Shown here: positions 41,937 to 53,820 of the stretch, one piece after another
Position numbering within the stretch: position 1 is the first letter of the stretch
Layout of the letters: every line of letters starts with the position of its first letter
Source: Lepidurus packardi
Taxonomy: Eukaryota > Arthropoda > Branchiopoda > Notostraca > Triopsidae
Assembly: GCA_023053545.1 (NCBI GenBank)
Contig: JAKZAN010000006.1
Coordinates: 10,386,351-10,450,350 of the forward strand
Direction of reading: 5' to 3'
DNA: 64,000 nucleotides
Translations under genes and position numbers: made by a program
The notes under the pieces: model-generated
The model's database searches: none
The model's input: only the letters and a program-made list of their open reading frames with translations
Told to the model about the DNA's origin: nothing

Positions 41937-43796
41937 TTAATGGGTGTACTGAAAGGTACGAATGGACTGGTTCAGGTGATCCAGTTGAGTTCGCAGTGTT
42001 TCAATGGTTGCTCGCAAAGAAGCGTCGGAGGACGTTGGAAGGAGCGCCTCAGTGGGTGTGAGATCAGCTAGTTGGCCAGTTAAAGTTGCCTCAAAGTCTC
42101 GAATCGACTGGTTAGCACGGCGACGTTCCTCGTTGTCCTCTATGTCGTTGATCTCGGCTCCCATACGAGTTCTGGTAGTGTTCCAGGCGTCTTTTACGTG
42201 GTTGGTGATAATCTTAGCATATTCTAGAGTTTTCCCGAGTACCCGTGTCCGTTTTTCCTGGTTGAACCAGGGTGCCACAGACTCCTTTCGATATAACATA
42301 GCGTAAAGGGTGTCAACTGCGGAGGGTCCAAGAGGCTTCAACGCCTTATACACTTCGTCAATGAAACCAAGGTCTACTAAGTAGATTATATCTACGATTC
42401 TTGGTTCGGGAAGTGCTGTAGCCATTAGGGCTACCCTAGCCTGGTCCCTGGAGCTGTGTAAATGAGCTCTAACTCCAGCTATGTTATAAGCTGCCCAGTC
42501 AGCCTTTTCCTTTTCATCTAACGATTCCGCGTGGTATAATAGACCCAAATACGCGAATTTTGGGAAATTTGACACCTGCAGTGCTGGATGTAATGTTGCG
42601 GTCATGCCGCGAAACGGCTGGCCATGAATCATGGCCATTGCATTATCCAAGGCTGTCGCCTCTGCCTCAAAGTCAGCACTCAAAGGGGTTTGTTCATTTA
42701 GGGTTGCTGTACGTACCAACCCTGCGAACGTGAGGGTTGACAAGTGTACGTAGGAAAACACCAGTCTTAAGCCGTCAAAAACTGCTACTCCCCACGGGGT
42801 CACGCCTGGGACTACTTGAAGGGCGTCTAAGGTAATCATCGTATCTTTTGTCACCTCCAAGGAATGCACCATCTGGGAGTCTCGGCCAACTGTCATTCCC
42901 ATGGCAGTTGTCACCGACCCGTCTACATCACCGGGGGCTATACCCAACGTTCCGTAAATCAAACGGAATTGTGTCAGTTCAATGATCTCTTGTCCGGCGT
43001 TTGCGGAACACGCTTTATAGCGCCCATACACCTGGGTGGTAATGGTGTTGTCCCTGGTGTACCCAGAAACAAAACACATCATTGCCGTTTTGGCGTAGAA
43101 TGCCTTAGTGAATAGTATTCTGTTGGCTACGACGGTCCCTCCCTCTGGGGCACCTCTAGATGTTTCAGCAGTTTGATAGCTGTACTGTTGGAATAGTCGT
43201 CGGAATTCCGGGAGAACAAACGGGAATAAATGAACTAACGTGCTCAGGATTTTCTCAACCTGAGTCACGCTTGGACATAGCAGTAAGGCATCTAGCTGGC
43301 GGTCGTTGCAGAGGAAAAATATTGATCGTGAGTCGACCAATCCAACATTATTTCCAGGCACTAACGTTCGATTGTAACTTTGCATTAGAGCCTCAGGGAG
43401 GACAACGGTGCAAAGATCCATTATTGGACAAATGATGCTGGCCAAAGCCGGGATTGCACGCTCTTGTTTACCAACTAAAAGAACAGCGTCAAACTCTCCA
43501 TGAGCTGTGCGGGTGGGTCCACTTCTCAACCAGATCGCAAGAAGTTGTGCTGTTCCTTCGTAATCGGGAGGCACCTCTAGAACCATAGTGTCTATCCAAT
43601 GTGTGGGGGGTACTACTGTCACGAGAGTCTTAAAATTATATGACCTGATGTAGGCTGACACATCACTCCAGATTTCCCAAGAAGCTGTAATGCCCCCACC
43701 AGGGGCCATCTCCACCGTCGGGTCCCCTGTTCCAGCTCTAATAACATCCTGGAAGTTCCTCAGAACTGTAAAGACTTGACCATTCGGGCTGTCCAT
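41937..43796 (-). CDS. U5: nucleoprotein-like protein
   Basis: Open copy, same protein as U2 and U3. Confidence 0.6.
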   Translation of the reverse strand: MDSPNGQVFTVLRNFQDVIRAGTGDPTVEMAPGGGITASWEIWSDVSAYIRSYNFKTLVTVVPPTHWIDTMVLEVPPDYEGTAQLLAIWLRSGPTRTAHGEFDAVLLVGKQERAIPALASIICPIMDLCTVVLPEALMQSYNRTLVPGNNVGLVDSRSIFFLCNDRQLDALLLCPSVTQVEKILSTLVHLFPFVLPEFRRLFQQYSYQTAETSRGAPEGGTVVANRILFTKAFYAKTAMMCFVSGYTRDNTITTQVYGRYKACSANAGQEIIELTQFRLIYGTLGIAPGDVDGSVTTAMGMTVGRDSQMVHSLEVTKDTMITLDALQVVPGVTPWGVAVFDGLRLVFSYVHLSTLTFAGLVRTATLNEQTPLSADFEAEATALDNAMAMIHGQPFRGMTATLHPALQVSNFPKFAYLGLLYHAESLDEKEKADWAAYNIAGVRAHLHSSRDQARVALMATALPEPRIVDIIYLVDLGFIDEVYKALKPLGPSAVDTLYAMLYRKESVAPWFNQEKRTRVLGKTLEYAKIITNHVKDAWNTTRTRMGAEINDIEDNEERRRANQSIRDFEATLTGQLADLTPTEALLPTSSDASLRATIETLRTQLDHLNQSIRTFQYTH

Positions 43797-43873
43797 TTTG
43801 GAAGTAAGGTTGAAAGATAAAATGTTATCTTCAAAAGAAGGCGTGGGTTCAAATCCCACTTCTGACACCAAAT

Positions 43874-44387
43874 TGTAGGAAACTGTTTTGGGCGATTAAA
43901 TTGTTTTGAGCGGTTGGGCGGAAGGCTGTGAGTTCTTTTTTCGCTCAACGGTAAAATACCGTACAACTTTATTCAGTATTTTCGTCGGTACAAGTCGTGT
44001 CACTAAGTCAATAATTCACTAGGTCGTCCATATGTTACAAACGTTTTAACAAGATTGAAAACTATAACTTATACTAACTGGGCAGAGAGAAAAAGGGAGC
44101 GTAACAAATAGCGAGAGACTGAGCGCGACTTCGCGACTGCCTGGCGGGGGAGAACAAGCGTTTATATACATGTTTGGCGTGGGATCTGCTGAGTGGGCTA
44201 AATTATAAACAGAGGGAATGTTCGGATGGACCGGATGCGTGAGAAAGAAATTAGCTAGTGATCTGACGCTCGGCATCCTGGATATGAGCTGAGAATTATA
44301 AGTCGGCGAAATATTGTCAAAATGTGGTCAGCGAAATGTGGTCTTGCTTAGTCATCGGAATGAAGTTTAAAATGATCGTTCTCCACA
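43874..44387 (-). repeat. U5: LTR
   Basis: LTR copy with the GGAATGAAG variant shared with U4. Confidence 0.8.
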
Positions 44388-45923
44388 GATCCAATTCTTG
44401 TTGACGAGAAAAACATTGAAATCTTCTTTTTCCTGGTCCTTCGCGTTGAAGAAAAAACCTAGGAAAGAATTTTCGAAGCCGTTTCCTGAGTAAGCCCTAC
44501 AGCTGTAGCCCAAGGTGCCGTATTCTCCGAGACTCACGGTTCCATCACTACTTGAGGCGTCAAAAGAGACCACGTGGGACACTTCGTCAAAAGCCAACTT
44601 CCGGGCCTTTTCGGTCGCCTCCGTGTCGTTCCCCCCGTTCAAGGTTTTCTCGAAGCTCTTGATGGAGTGATTGCTCACGAGGACTCCATGGATGTTTAGT
44701 CTTATGGTGTACCGGGTTTTTCCCTGATCAACCGAGTACACGGCGAACTTCTTGTCGTATGGTTGCACCTTGACACATCCAACAACGGAGCCCTTGGCGA
44801 ACAATCCACAACCGTTTCCCCAACCTCGGTCCGTGAGGGCGCGCTTGCAAGTCCACCCAGCCTCGTGCTCTTGGGGTAAAGAGGCCTCTCCTGTGCCGGG
44901 ACATGCTGCTGAGAACTCGCTTTGCTCCACTTTGCAACTCAGGGCGAACTCCCGTTCAAAAGTCAAACCAGTGTACCTGGCGGAATCCAGGGTCAAAGCA
45001 AGGGTGGGCCTTGAATCGGCCTGGAGGGTCACGCAGGTCTTCCCGTCCAAGACGACATCTATCCATGAGTTTGTTCCTGCCGACATGATCTCTCGGCTCT
45101 CAAGTTGATGACACCCGATGGAAACGGCGGTGGCAACACCGAGGTAAGTTAGTGTTGCAGCTCCAGCCACGGCGTAACCCACGGATCCGGTTGTTAGCCA
45201 TATGAGAGCACCAACGCTACCGAGGAGGATGACGTTGTTCATGGCCCATTTCTCGAGGAGGTGGGCTTGGTCTATGGTCAGGCGCGAATTCCGGAACTTC
45301 TCCATTGATCCGCCCCATGTCACCCGCTGATGGGCTGGGTGCTTGTGCAGACTGCGTTTGACGCGGTCTCGAGCAGTGCACATGTTGACCTTAAGCCGGA
45401 CGTGGTTTTCTGCTCCATGGCAGTAGCAGTCCACATCGGCTGGCACCACGTCCTGCTCCAAGATGACGCAGTCGATGGTAGTCCAGTAGTCACACCCTGA
45501 CCCGGGCATTAGAACTGAGCGGCAGATGGTGTCGCCAATAGCGAAAAGACCTCTGCCGGCCGTCACTTCCTTGCCACCGACGGTGAATTGGTTCGCCACC
45601 TGGGTGACTTCGATGGACGCTACAATGGGGATTAGAAGGAGGAGTGCAAAGCCAAGGCTTCCACCTCCTCCTCCGCGCTTTGGGCTCCCCACTAAGCGCT
45701 TAATGGTGTTCAAGACACCAATCATTACGTTGATGACGCGGATCACCAACGAGTTGGGGGCTGTGGAGAGCCCCCTTAGGGTAGCAGGTTTAACAAACCC
45801 TACCCTCAAGGACGAGAGGATGTTCCCCACAACCCGTTGGGTTGGGTTTCCTCCACGTCCGGCATTTGGCATGTTTTTCGACGTGCCACGTCGCGAATTA
45901 TTGTTAATTTTCGACTGCTTCAT
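44367..45923 (-). pseudogene. U5: flavivirus capsid-prM-E(N) segment
   Basis: Open copy, protein as in U1; shares the GGGCTCCCCAC base variant with U4 and U6. Confidence 0.95.
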
Positions 45924-46028
45924 AACAAAGCAATCCAACTATTCAAATGACTTCTTGCTGCAAAGCACCTTGAAACTTGGGAGATTACTCGAAAGTTCCA
46001 AGAGGTTGACGTGTTCCAAACTGTGGTT

Positions 46029-47247
46029 TCACTGACCGCAAATAGTGGCGATCTGTGAATTGGGGGGCAGCGCACGTTTGCTTTTCAGGTTGTTAATCTC
46101 GTCCTTGAAGCTATGATATTGTACTGCGCGAATGCAGACAATTTCCGCCATTTGGAATTCGCTGGCCTTCAACCACGTTTGATGGCGCGTTGTGGGATCT
46201 CGACATCGCTCAACAAAGCGCAGAACGTAGGCGGCAGCCCGTAGCAGGGTCGTGAAATTCGACTTTCGTTCTACTAGTTTAACGAGAGGATTAACTTCGA
46301 GGGCTGCTACCGCACCAGTCCAATTGGCGGCCGAGATTTCGGGGTCATCCAGTCCGCAACTTACCACTTTCCTGTCAAGGTCGATCCCGCATCCGAGGGA
46401 ATTCGCTCCCACTCCCAGGGGGAACATGATGAACATGGCGCCAGCGGCCCATAAGCAGAGAGTTAGCTCTGTGCTGCGAGTTTGCATTCCTAGGAAGACT
46501 AGAGAACCCCCAATTCCCAGTAGGGCCAAGCGGTTGACACCTCCGAACAGGATGTTAAAGGCGCTTCCAACCGTAGAATGAAGGGCCTTGGTTAGCGAGG
46601 AGAAAAACCCTCCCACGCTGGTCAGGTCCCAATGGTCTGCTCCGGTGATGGCTGCCCTCCGTGCGTTCTTCCAGATTGTGGAAAAGGCTTCGGCCACGTT
46701 CGACCCGGGCTGGGTCCAAAGGTGGACCAAGTTCTCGACCTGGATTGAAGCCTCACCAGGGTCAACCCGAACCTCCGCTTCGAAATCGTCACCGTTGTAA
46801 ACCAGGTTCGATGTGAGGACCACTCCTCTCGGTTTCAGCTTGTCTCCAGCTTCAGTTATCCTTACTGTCACGCGACAATTTTCCTCCTTGCCTTCATTCC
46901 TGACGGAGAAGACGACTGTGTTGTGCTGGGTGCGGCTTGGTTCTTTTACCCAGCGAAACTTCTTTCCTTGGCAAAACCCCAGCGTGATTCCCTTGATCCT
47001 TAGATTCTCCAGTTGGAGCCGGCACGTCACGTGGGCAGACTCGCTCTGCGCGTAGGAGAGGTCACTTCCGTTAGAAAACCCTCGAAGCGTTTCGACTCCT
47101 TCGAGGGCCTTCTCAAAAGCTCCGCCTTGTTCCTCGGCGACGCTGTAGCGGATTGTGACCCCCGACGCCCCGCCCCAGTCAATGAACCTCTCGAGATTCC
47201 TCCATTCGCCATTGCGATAGCGCCAGGGCTCAGCCAAATCATGGATC
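46029..47247 (-). pseudogene. U6/U5 join: E(C)-NS1 start fused to BEL/Pao linker
   Basis: Open fusion frame with the KALEG variant, as in U5. Border at 46355/46356. Confidence 0.9.
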
Positions 47248-47274
47248 TGTGGAGAATGGTTTTATGGCCTTCTT

Positions 47275-49134
47275 TTAATGGGTGTACTGAAAGGTACGAA
47301 TGGACTGGTTCAGGTGATCCAGTTGAGTTCGCAGTGTTTCAATGGTTGCTCGCAAAGAAGCGTCGGAGGACGTTGGAAGGAGCGCCTCAGTGGGTGTGAG
47401 ATCAGCTAGTTGGCCAGTTAAAGTTGCCTCAAAGTCTCGAATCGACTGGTTAGCACGGCGACGTTCCTCGTTGTCCTCTATGTCGTTGATCTCGGCTCCC
47501 ATACGAGTTCTGGTAGTGTTCCAGGCGTCTTTTACGTGGTTGGTGATAATCTTAGCATATTCTAGAGTTTTCCCGAGTACCCGTGTCCGTTTTTCCTGGT
47601 TGAACCAGGGTGCCACAGACTCCTTTCGATATAACATAGCGTAAAGGGTGTCAACTGCGGAGGGTCCAAGAGGCTTCAACGCCTTATACACTTCGTCAAT
47701 GAAACCAAGGTCTACTAAGTAGATTATATCTACGATTCTTGGTTCGGGAAGTGCTGTAGCCATTAGGGCTACCCTAGCCTGGTCCCTGGAGCTGTGTAAA
47801 TGAGCTCTAACTCCAGCTATGTTATAAGCTGCCCAGTCAGCCTTTTCCTTTTCATCTAACGATTCCGCGTGGTATAATAGACCCAAATACGCGAATTTTG
47901 GGAAATTTGACACCTGCAGTGCTGGATGTAATGTTGCGGTCATGCCGCGAAACGGCTGGCCATGAATCATGGCCATTGCATTATCCAAGGCTGTCGCCTC
48001 TGCCTCAAAGTCAGCACTCAAAGGGGTTTGTTCATTTAGGGTTGCTGTACGTACCAACCCTGCGAACGTGAGGGTTGACAAGTGTACGTAGGAAAACACC
48101 AGTCTTAAGCCGTCAAAAACTGCTACTCCCCACGGGGTCACGCCTGGGACTACTTGAAGGGCGTCTAAGGTAATCATCGTATCTTTTGTCACCTCCAAGG
48201 AATGCACCATCTGGGAGTCTCGGCCAACTGTCATTCCCATGGCAGTTGTCACCGACCCGTCTACATCACCGGGGGCTATACCCAACGTTCCGTAAATCAA
48301 ACGGAATTGTGTCAGTTCAATGATCTCTTGTCCGGCGTTTGCGGAACACGCTTTATAGCGCCCATACACCTGGGTGGTAATGGTGTTGTCCCTGGTGTAC
48401 CCAGAAACAAAACACATCATTGCCGTTTTGGCGTAGAATGCCTTAGTGAATAGTATTCTGTTGGCTACGACGGTCCCTCCCTCTGGGGCACCTCTAGATG
48501 TTTCAGCAGTTTGATAGCTGTACTGTTGGAATAGTCGTCGGAATTCCGGGAGAACAAACGGGAATAAATGAACTAACGTGCTCAGGATTTTCTCAACCTG
48601 AGTCACGCTTGGACATAGCAGTAAGGCATCTAGCTGGCGGTCGTTGCAGAGGAAAAATATTGATCGTGAGTCGACCAATCCAACATTATTTCCAGGCACT
48701 AACGTTCGATTGTAACTTTGCATTAGAGCCTCAGGGAGGACAACGGTGCAAAGATCCATTATTGGACAAATGATGCTGGCCAAAGCCGGGATTGCACGCT
48801 CTTGGTTACCAACTAAAAGAACAGCGTCAAACTCTCCATGAGCTGTGCGGGTGGGTCCACTTCTCAACCAGATCGCAAGAAGTTGTGCTGTTCCTTCGTA
48901 ATCGGGAGGCACCTCTAGAACCATAGTGTCTATCCAATGTGTGGGGGGTACTACTGTCACGAGAGTCTTAAAATTATATGACCTGATGTAGGCTGACACA
49001 TCACTCCAGATTTCCCAAGAAGCTGTAATGCCCCCACCAGGGGCCATCTCCACCGTCGGGTCCCCTGTTCCAGCTCTAATAACATCCTGGAAGTTCCTCA
49101 GAACTGTAAAGACTTGACCATTCGGGCTGTCCAT
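47275..49134 (-). CDS. U6: nucleoprotein-like protein
   Basis: Open copy that reads GNQERA as in U1 but FAGLV as in U2-U5, so it combines states of both ends of the array. Confidence 0.6.
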   Translation of the reverse strand: MDSPNGQVFTVLRNFQDVIRAGTGDPTVEMAPGGGITASWEIWSDVSAYIRSYNFKTLVTVVPPTHWIDTMVLEVPPDYEGTAQLLAIWLRSGPTRTAHGEFDAVLLVGNQERAIPALASIICPIMDLCTVVLPEALMQSYNRTLVPGNNVGLVDSRSIFFLCNDRQLDALLLCPSVTQVEKILSTLVHLFPFVLPEFRRLFQQYSYQTAETSRGAPEGGTVVANRILFTKAFYAKTAMMCFVSGYTRDNTITTQVYGRYKACSANAGQEIIELTQFRLIYGTLGIAPGDVDGSVTTAMGMTVGRDSQMVHSLEVTKDTMITLDALQVVPGVTPWGVAVFDGLRLVFSYVHLSTLTFAGLVRTATLNEQTPLSADFEAEATALDNAMAMIHGQPFRGMTATLHPALQVSNFPKFAYLGLLYHAESLDEKEKADWAAYNIAGVRAHLHSSRDQARVALMATALPEPRIVDIIYLVDLGFIDEVYKALKPLGPSAVDTLYAMLYRKESVAPWFNQEKRTRVLGKTLEYAKIITNHVKDAWNTTRTRMGAEINDIEDNEERRRANQSIRDFEATLTGQLADLTPTEALLPTSSDASLRATIETLRTQLDHLNQSIRTFQYTH

Positions 49135-49211
49135 TTTGGAAGTAAGGTTGAAAGATAAAATGTTATCTTCAAAAGAAGGCGTGGGTTCAAATCCCACTTC
49201 TGACACCAAAT

Positions 49212-49725
49212 TGTAGGAAACTGTTTTGGGCGATTAAATTGTTTTGAGCGGTTGGGCGGAAGGCTGTGAGTTCTTTTTTCGCTCAACGGTAAAATACCGT
49301 ACAACTTTATTCAGTATTTTCGTCGGTACAAGTCGTGTCACTAAGTCAATAATTCACTAGGTCGTCCATATGTTACAAACGTTTTAACAAGATTGAAAAC
49401 TATAACTTATACTAACTGGGCAGAGAGAAAAAGGGAGCGTAACAAATAGCGAGAGACTGAGCGCGACTTCGCGACTGCCTGGCGGGGGAGAACAAGCGTT
49501 TATATACATGTTTGGCGTGGGATCTGCTGAGTGGGCTAAATTATAAACAGAGGGAATGTTCGGATGGACCGGATGCGTGAGAAAGAAATTAGCTAGTGAT
49601 CTGACGCTCGGCATCCTGGATATGAGCTGAGAATTATAAGTCGGCGAAATATTGTCAAAATGTGGTCAGCGAAATGTGGTCTTGCTTAGTCATCGGAATT
49701 AAGTTTAAAATGATCGTTCTCCACA
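49212..49725 (-). repeat. U6: LTR
   Basis: LTR copy with the GGAATTAAG form, as in U1-U3. Confidence 0.8.
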
Positions 49726-51261
49726 GATCCAATTCTTGTTGACGAGAAAAACATTGAAATCTTCTTTTTCCTGGTCCTTCGCGTTGAAGAAAAAACCTAG
49801 GAAAGAATTTTCGAAGCCGTTTCCTGAGTAAGCCCTACAGCTGTAGCCCAAGGTGCCGTATTCTCCGAGACTCACGGTTCCATCACTACTTGAGGCGTCA
49901 AAAGAGACCACGTGGGACACTTCGTCAAAAGCCAACTTCCGGGCCTTTTCGGTCGCCTCCGTGTCGTTCCCCCCGTTCAAGGTTTTCTCGAAGCTCTTGA
50001 TGGAGTGATTGCTCACGAGGACTCCATGGATGTTTAGTCTTATGGTGTACCGGGTTTTTCCCTGATCAACCGAGTACACGGCGAACTTCTTGTCGTATGG
50101 TTGCACCTTGACACATCCAACAACGGAGCCCTTGGCGAACAATCCACAACCGTTTCCCCAACCTCGGTCCGTGAGGGCGCGCTTGCAAGTCCACCCAGCC
50201 TCGTGCTCTTGGGGTAAAGAGGCCTCTCCTGTGCCGGGACATGCTGCTGAGAACTCGCTTTGCTCCACTTTGCAACTCAGGGCGAACTCCCGTTCAAAAG
50301 TCAAACCAGTGTACCTGGCGGAATCCAGGGTCAAAGCAAGGGTGGGCCTTGAATCGGCCTGGAGGGTCACGCAGGTCTTCCCGTCCAAGACGACATCTAT
50401 CCATGAGTTTGTTCCTGCCGACATGATCTCTCGGCTCTCAAGTTGATGACACCCGAGGGAAACGGCGGTGGCAACACCGAGGTAAGTTAGTGTTGCAGCT
50501 CCAGCCACGGCGTAACCCACGGATCCGGTTGTTAGCCATATGAGAGCACCAACGCTACCGAGGAGGATGACGTTGTTCATGGCCCATTTCTCGAGGAGGT
50601 GGGCTTGGTCTATGGTCAGGCGCGAATTCCGGAACTTCTCCATTGATCCGCCCCATGTCACCCGCTGATGGGCTGGGTGCTTGTGCGGACTGCGTTTGAC
50701 GCGGTCTCGAGCAGTGCACATGTTGACCTTAAGCCGGACGTGGTTTTCTGCTCCATGGCAGTAGCAGTCCACATCGGCTGGCACCACGTCCTGCTCCAAG
50801 ATGACGCAGTCGATGGTAGTCCAGTAGTCACACCCTGACCCGGGCATTAGAACTGAGCGGCAGATGGTGTCGCCAATAGTGAAAAGACCTCTGCCGGCCG
50901 TCACTTCCTTGCCACCGACGGTGAATTGGTTCGCCACCTGGGGGACTTCGATGGACGCTACAATGGGGATTAGAAGGAGGAGTGCAAAGCCAAGGCTTCC
51001 ACCTCCTCCTCCGCGCTTTGGGCTCCCCACTAAGCGCTTAATGGTGTTCAAGACACCAATCATTACGTTGATGACGCGGATCACCAACGAGTTGGGGGCT
51101 GTGGAGAGCCCCCTTAGGGTAGCAGGTTTAACAAACCCTACCCTCAAGGACGAGAGGATGTTCCCCACAACCCGTTGGGTTGGGTTTCCTCCACGTCCGG
51201 CATTTGGCATGTTTTTCGACGTGCCACGTCGCGAATTATTGTTAATTTTCGACTGCTTCAT
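49705..51261 (-). pseudogene. U6: flavivirus capsid-prM-E(N) segment, most divergent copy
   Basis: Open, but with four amino-acid changes against all other copies: T to P in SIEVPQV, A to T in GLFTIGD, L to P directly after the RVKRS site and I to L in AVSLGCHQ. It lies at the outer end of the array. Confidence 0.95.
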
Positions 51262-51366
51262 AACAAAGCAATCCAACTATTCAAATGACTTCTTGCTGCA
51301 AAGCACCTTGAAACTTGGGAGATTACTCGAAAGTTCCAAGAGGTTGACGTGTTCCAAACTGTGGTT

Positions 51367-52177
51367 TCACTGACCGCAAATAGTGGCGATCTGTGAATTG
51401 GGGGGCAGCGCACGTTTGCTTTTCAGGTTGTTAATCTCGTCCTTGAAGCTATGATATTGTACTGCGCGAATGCAGACAATTTCCGCCATTTGGAATTCGC
51501 TGGCCTTCAACCACGTTTGATGGCGCGTTGTGGGATCTCGACATCGCTCAACAAAGCGCAGAACGTTGGCGGCAGCCCGTAGCAGGGTCGTGAAATTCGA
51601 CTTTCGTTCTAGTAGTTTAACGAGAGGATTAACTTCGAGGGCTGCTACCGCACCAGTCCAATTGGCGGCCGAGATTTCGGGGTCATCCAGTCCGCAACTT
51701 ACCACTTTCCTGTCAAGGTCGATCCCGCATCCGAGGGAATTCGCTCCCACTCCCAGGGGGAACATGATGAACATGGCGCCAGCGGCCCATAAGCAGAGAG
51801 TTAGCTCTGTGCTGCGAGTTTGCATTCCTAGGAAGACTAGAGAACCCCCAATTCCCAGTAGGGCCAAGCGGTTGACACCTCCGAACAGGATGTTAAAGGC
51901 GCTTCCAACCGTAGAATGAAGGGCCTTGGTTAGCGAGGAGAAAAACCCTCCCACGCTGGTCAGGTCCCAATGGTCTGCTCCGGTGATGGCTGCCCTCCGT
52001 GCGTTCTCCGTGCGAAGACGACTGTGTTGTGCTGGGTGCGGCTTGGTTCTTTTACCCAGCGAAACTTCTTTCCTTGGCAAAACCCCAGCGTGATTCCCTT
52101 GATCCTTAGATTCTCCAGTTGGAGCCGGCACGTCACGTGGGCAGACTCGCTCTGCGCGTAGGAGAGGTCACTTCCGT
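51367..52177 (-). pseudogene. U7 (partial) E(C)-NS1 start with internal deletion, fused to BEL/Pao linker of U6
   Basis: The array ends here. The E(C) part begins abruptly at 52177 within domain II/III sequence (SDLSYAQSESAHVTC), then loses about 230 bp between domain III and the stem. The deletion junction near 52007-52014 carries a short filler resembling the nearby CCGTGCG. The deletion shifts the frame. The rest reads through anchors, NS1 start and BEL/Pao linker, with private changes (LLERKS, AAANVL). Confidence 0.88.
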
Positions 52178-52469
52178 CATGGTGTATAAGGATGGTGTAG
52201 GAACTCATGTCTTTTTAGCCCATCTCGGCTGAAGCCAGTGGTCGCCCCTGATCAGCGCCGCCTGGCGGACAATTGGGTGAACTATGAGCTATAAGCCCCT
52301 CCCTCTGATGCTCTCAACGGTTTGAAAATTTCTAAGTCCGATTGTGCATTGCTAGTGTACTTATAAAGTTATAATAACCTATTTCGATTGTTATTCGACT
52401 GAATGGATTTATATTATATTAAAATTATACAAATGAACCAAAAATAGGAAATTAAATTGAGATTTCATA
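52178..52469. other. Flank between array and P-like remnant
   Basis: 292 bases: a GC-rich patch near 52220-52300, then AT-rich sequence. No gene or known repeat recognised. It abuts the array end at 52177 with no visible duplication. Confidence 0.4.
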
Positions 52470-53820
52470 TCACTTTGTATTTACATCCTTAGTATGCGCT
52501 GTAGTTCCGAGTTTGAAACTAGATTGAACACTAGCTTTTTCTTTGGATAATAGCATATTTTTCAGTCGCTTTGACTCGAAAAAGAACCTGACTTTGACAT
52601 ATTCTAATATTAGCATTCCCATATTAGCATCACGATGATTATCACAAAATAGGGGTAACACATTGATAAGCGACACTTTGGCAATGCAATCTTGGAAGGA
52701 ATCCATGAGATAGATGTGGTTAGGATAGGGGAGAGTCCGGGTCTTTGACACAGTTTTTACGGAATCTTTTTTTCTTCCAAATGTTACAAACGTATGTCAA
52801 TTATTCCAAGGTTTTTCTATAGGGAACTCTTTCCGGTACTTGTCCTAATTTTTCCCCCCTCTAAAATAAACCGTTAAGGTGCAGCAATTTTTTTCCCAGA
52901 AGTCGTAGGTGTGTCATAGCACGCGAACGTGGAGGGCGCTATGACACACCTCGGGTGAGCTATGACACAGAAAGAGACCGTGTTTATTTCGGCAGTTTGT
53001 TGATGTATTGTAACACAGAGTAACGTAATTATGTAAAAATAAGAAACGGGCAGCCAAATAGGGAATACTGGGTTATAGTTTGACACTGGGTTATTTTTAA
53101 AAGTTGAAGGCCGCAATTTTTATGCGTCGTTTGAAGAAGATGCGCCGTTAAACAAAGTTTTCTTTGCTCGGGATGACTTATTTCCTTTGGATCGAGGAGT
53201 TGCAACCATTTTCTTACCCTTTTTCTGTTCCATTTCTGCTAGCAGTTTTTTCCTTTCGGGAGTTTCTGTAAGAACCCTGCTCTTGGCCCGCTTCCTCTTC
53301 CCAGGCCCAACTGATTGTCGTGGTGCTGCCTTTGCTAACGGCCTCAAATCCTCAGGTGAAGCAACTAAGGTTGTGAGCGTTGCAGACCCTGATATTTCTG
53401 GCTGATTGGCAGTGCTATTGGGCTGCTGAATTTCAGGTAGCCCTACTTCACTAAGGGTGCGTTCCAATTGCGAACTCGACTAGGGAGTTGAGTTTTCTGA
53501 ACTCGGGTTGAGTAAACCCGCGTCCCAATAGGCACTTGTACTATTCAATCGGGTTATGGTTGGAATCGATATAACTTGTAATCAGAGACAATGAATCGCT
53601 GTATTGCACTCAGTGATACAATACTACTTCATCAAAATTTTAAATAAAAACAAAGTGTTTGGAAATATTGCAACGTGCGTTTTCTTTAAATAAATAAACT
53701 GAATGATGGACGAAACATCTATATTTCTTTTTCTTCAAAATATGGTGATGGACTTTTCAGTGTCGCAGCAAAGTAATACCTTTAAATTAGGAATGAAATA
53801 TGGACTTACGTTAAAATATT

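Larger units (their letters stand above)
16141..52177 (-). repeat. Tandem array: six 5,338-bp units plus a partial seventh, viral/retroelement composite
   Basis: Units run 16141-21478 (U1), 21479-30341 (U2, includes a 3,525-bp transposon insertion with its duplication), 30342-35679 (U3), 35680-41017 (U4), 41018-46355 (U5), 46356-51693 (U6) and 51694-52177 (U7, partial). The spacing is exactly 5,338 bp between every equivalent point. Each unit in minus-strand order: BEL/Pao piece, flavivirus 5' UTR-C-prM-E(N), LTR plus nucleoprotein-like ORF, E(C) to NS1 codon 20 or so. The join between units is NS1 to BEL/Pao, with TCC shared at the breakpoint. Units differ by only scattered substitutions. 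It could be partly an assembly artefact, but unit-specific changes and the transposon in U2 argue for real copies. Confidence 0.93.

Noticed and set aside
16141-52177. CRISPR-like or satellite array
   Set aside because: The unit is 5.3 kb of coding-type viral and retroelement sequence, not short spaced repeats or simple satellite.
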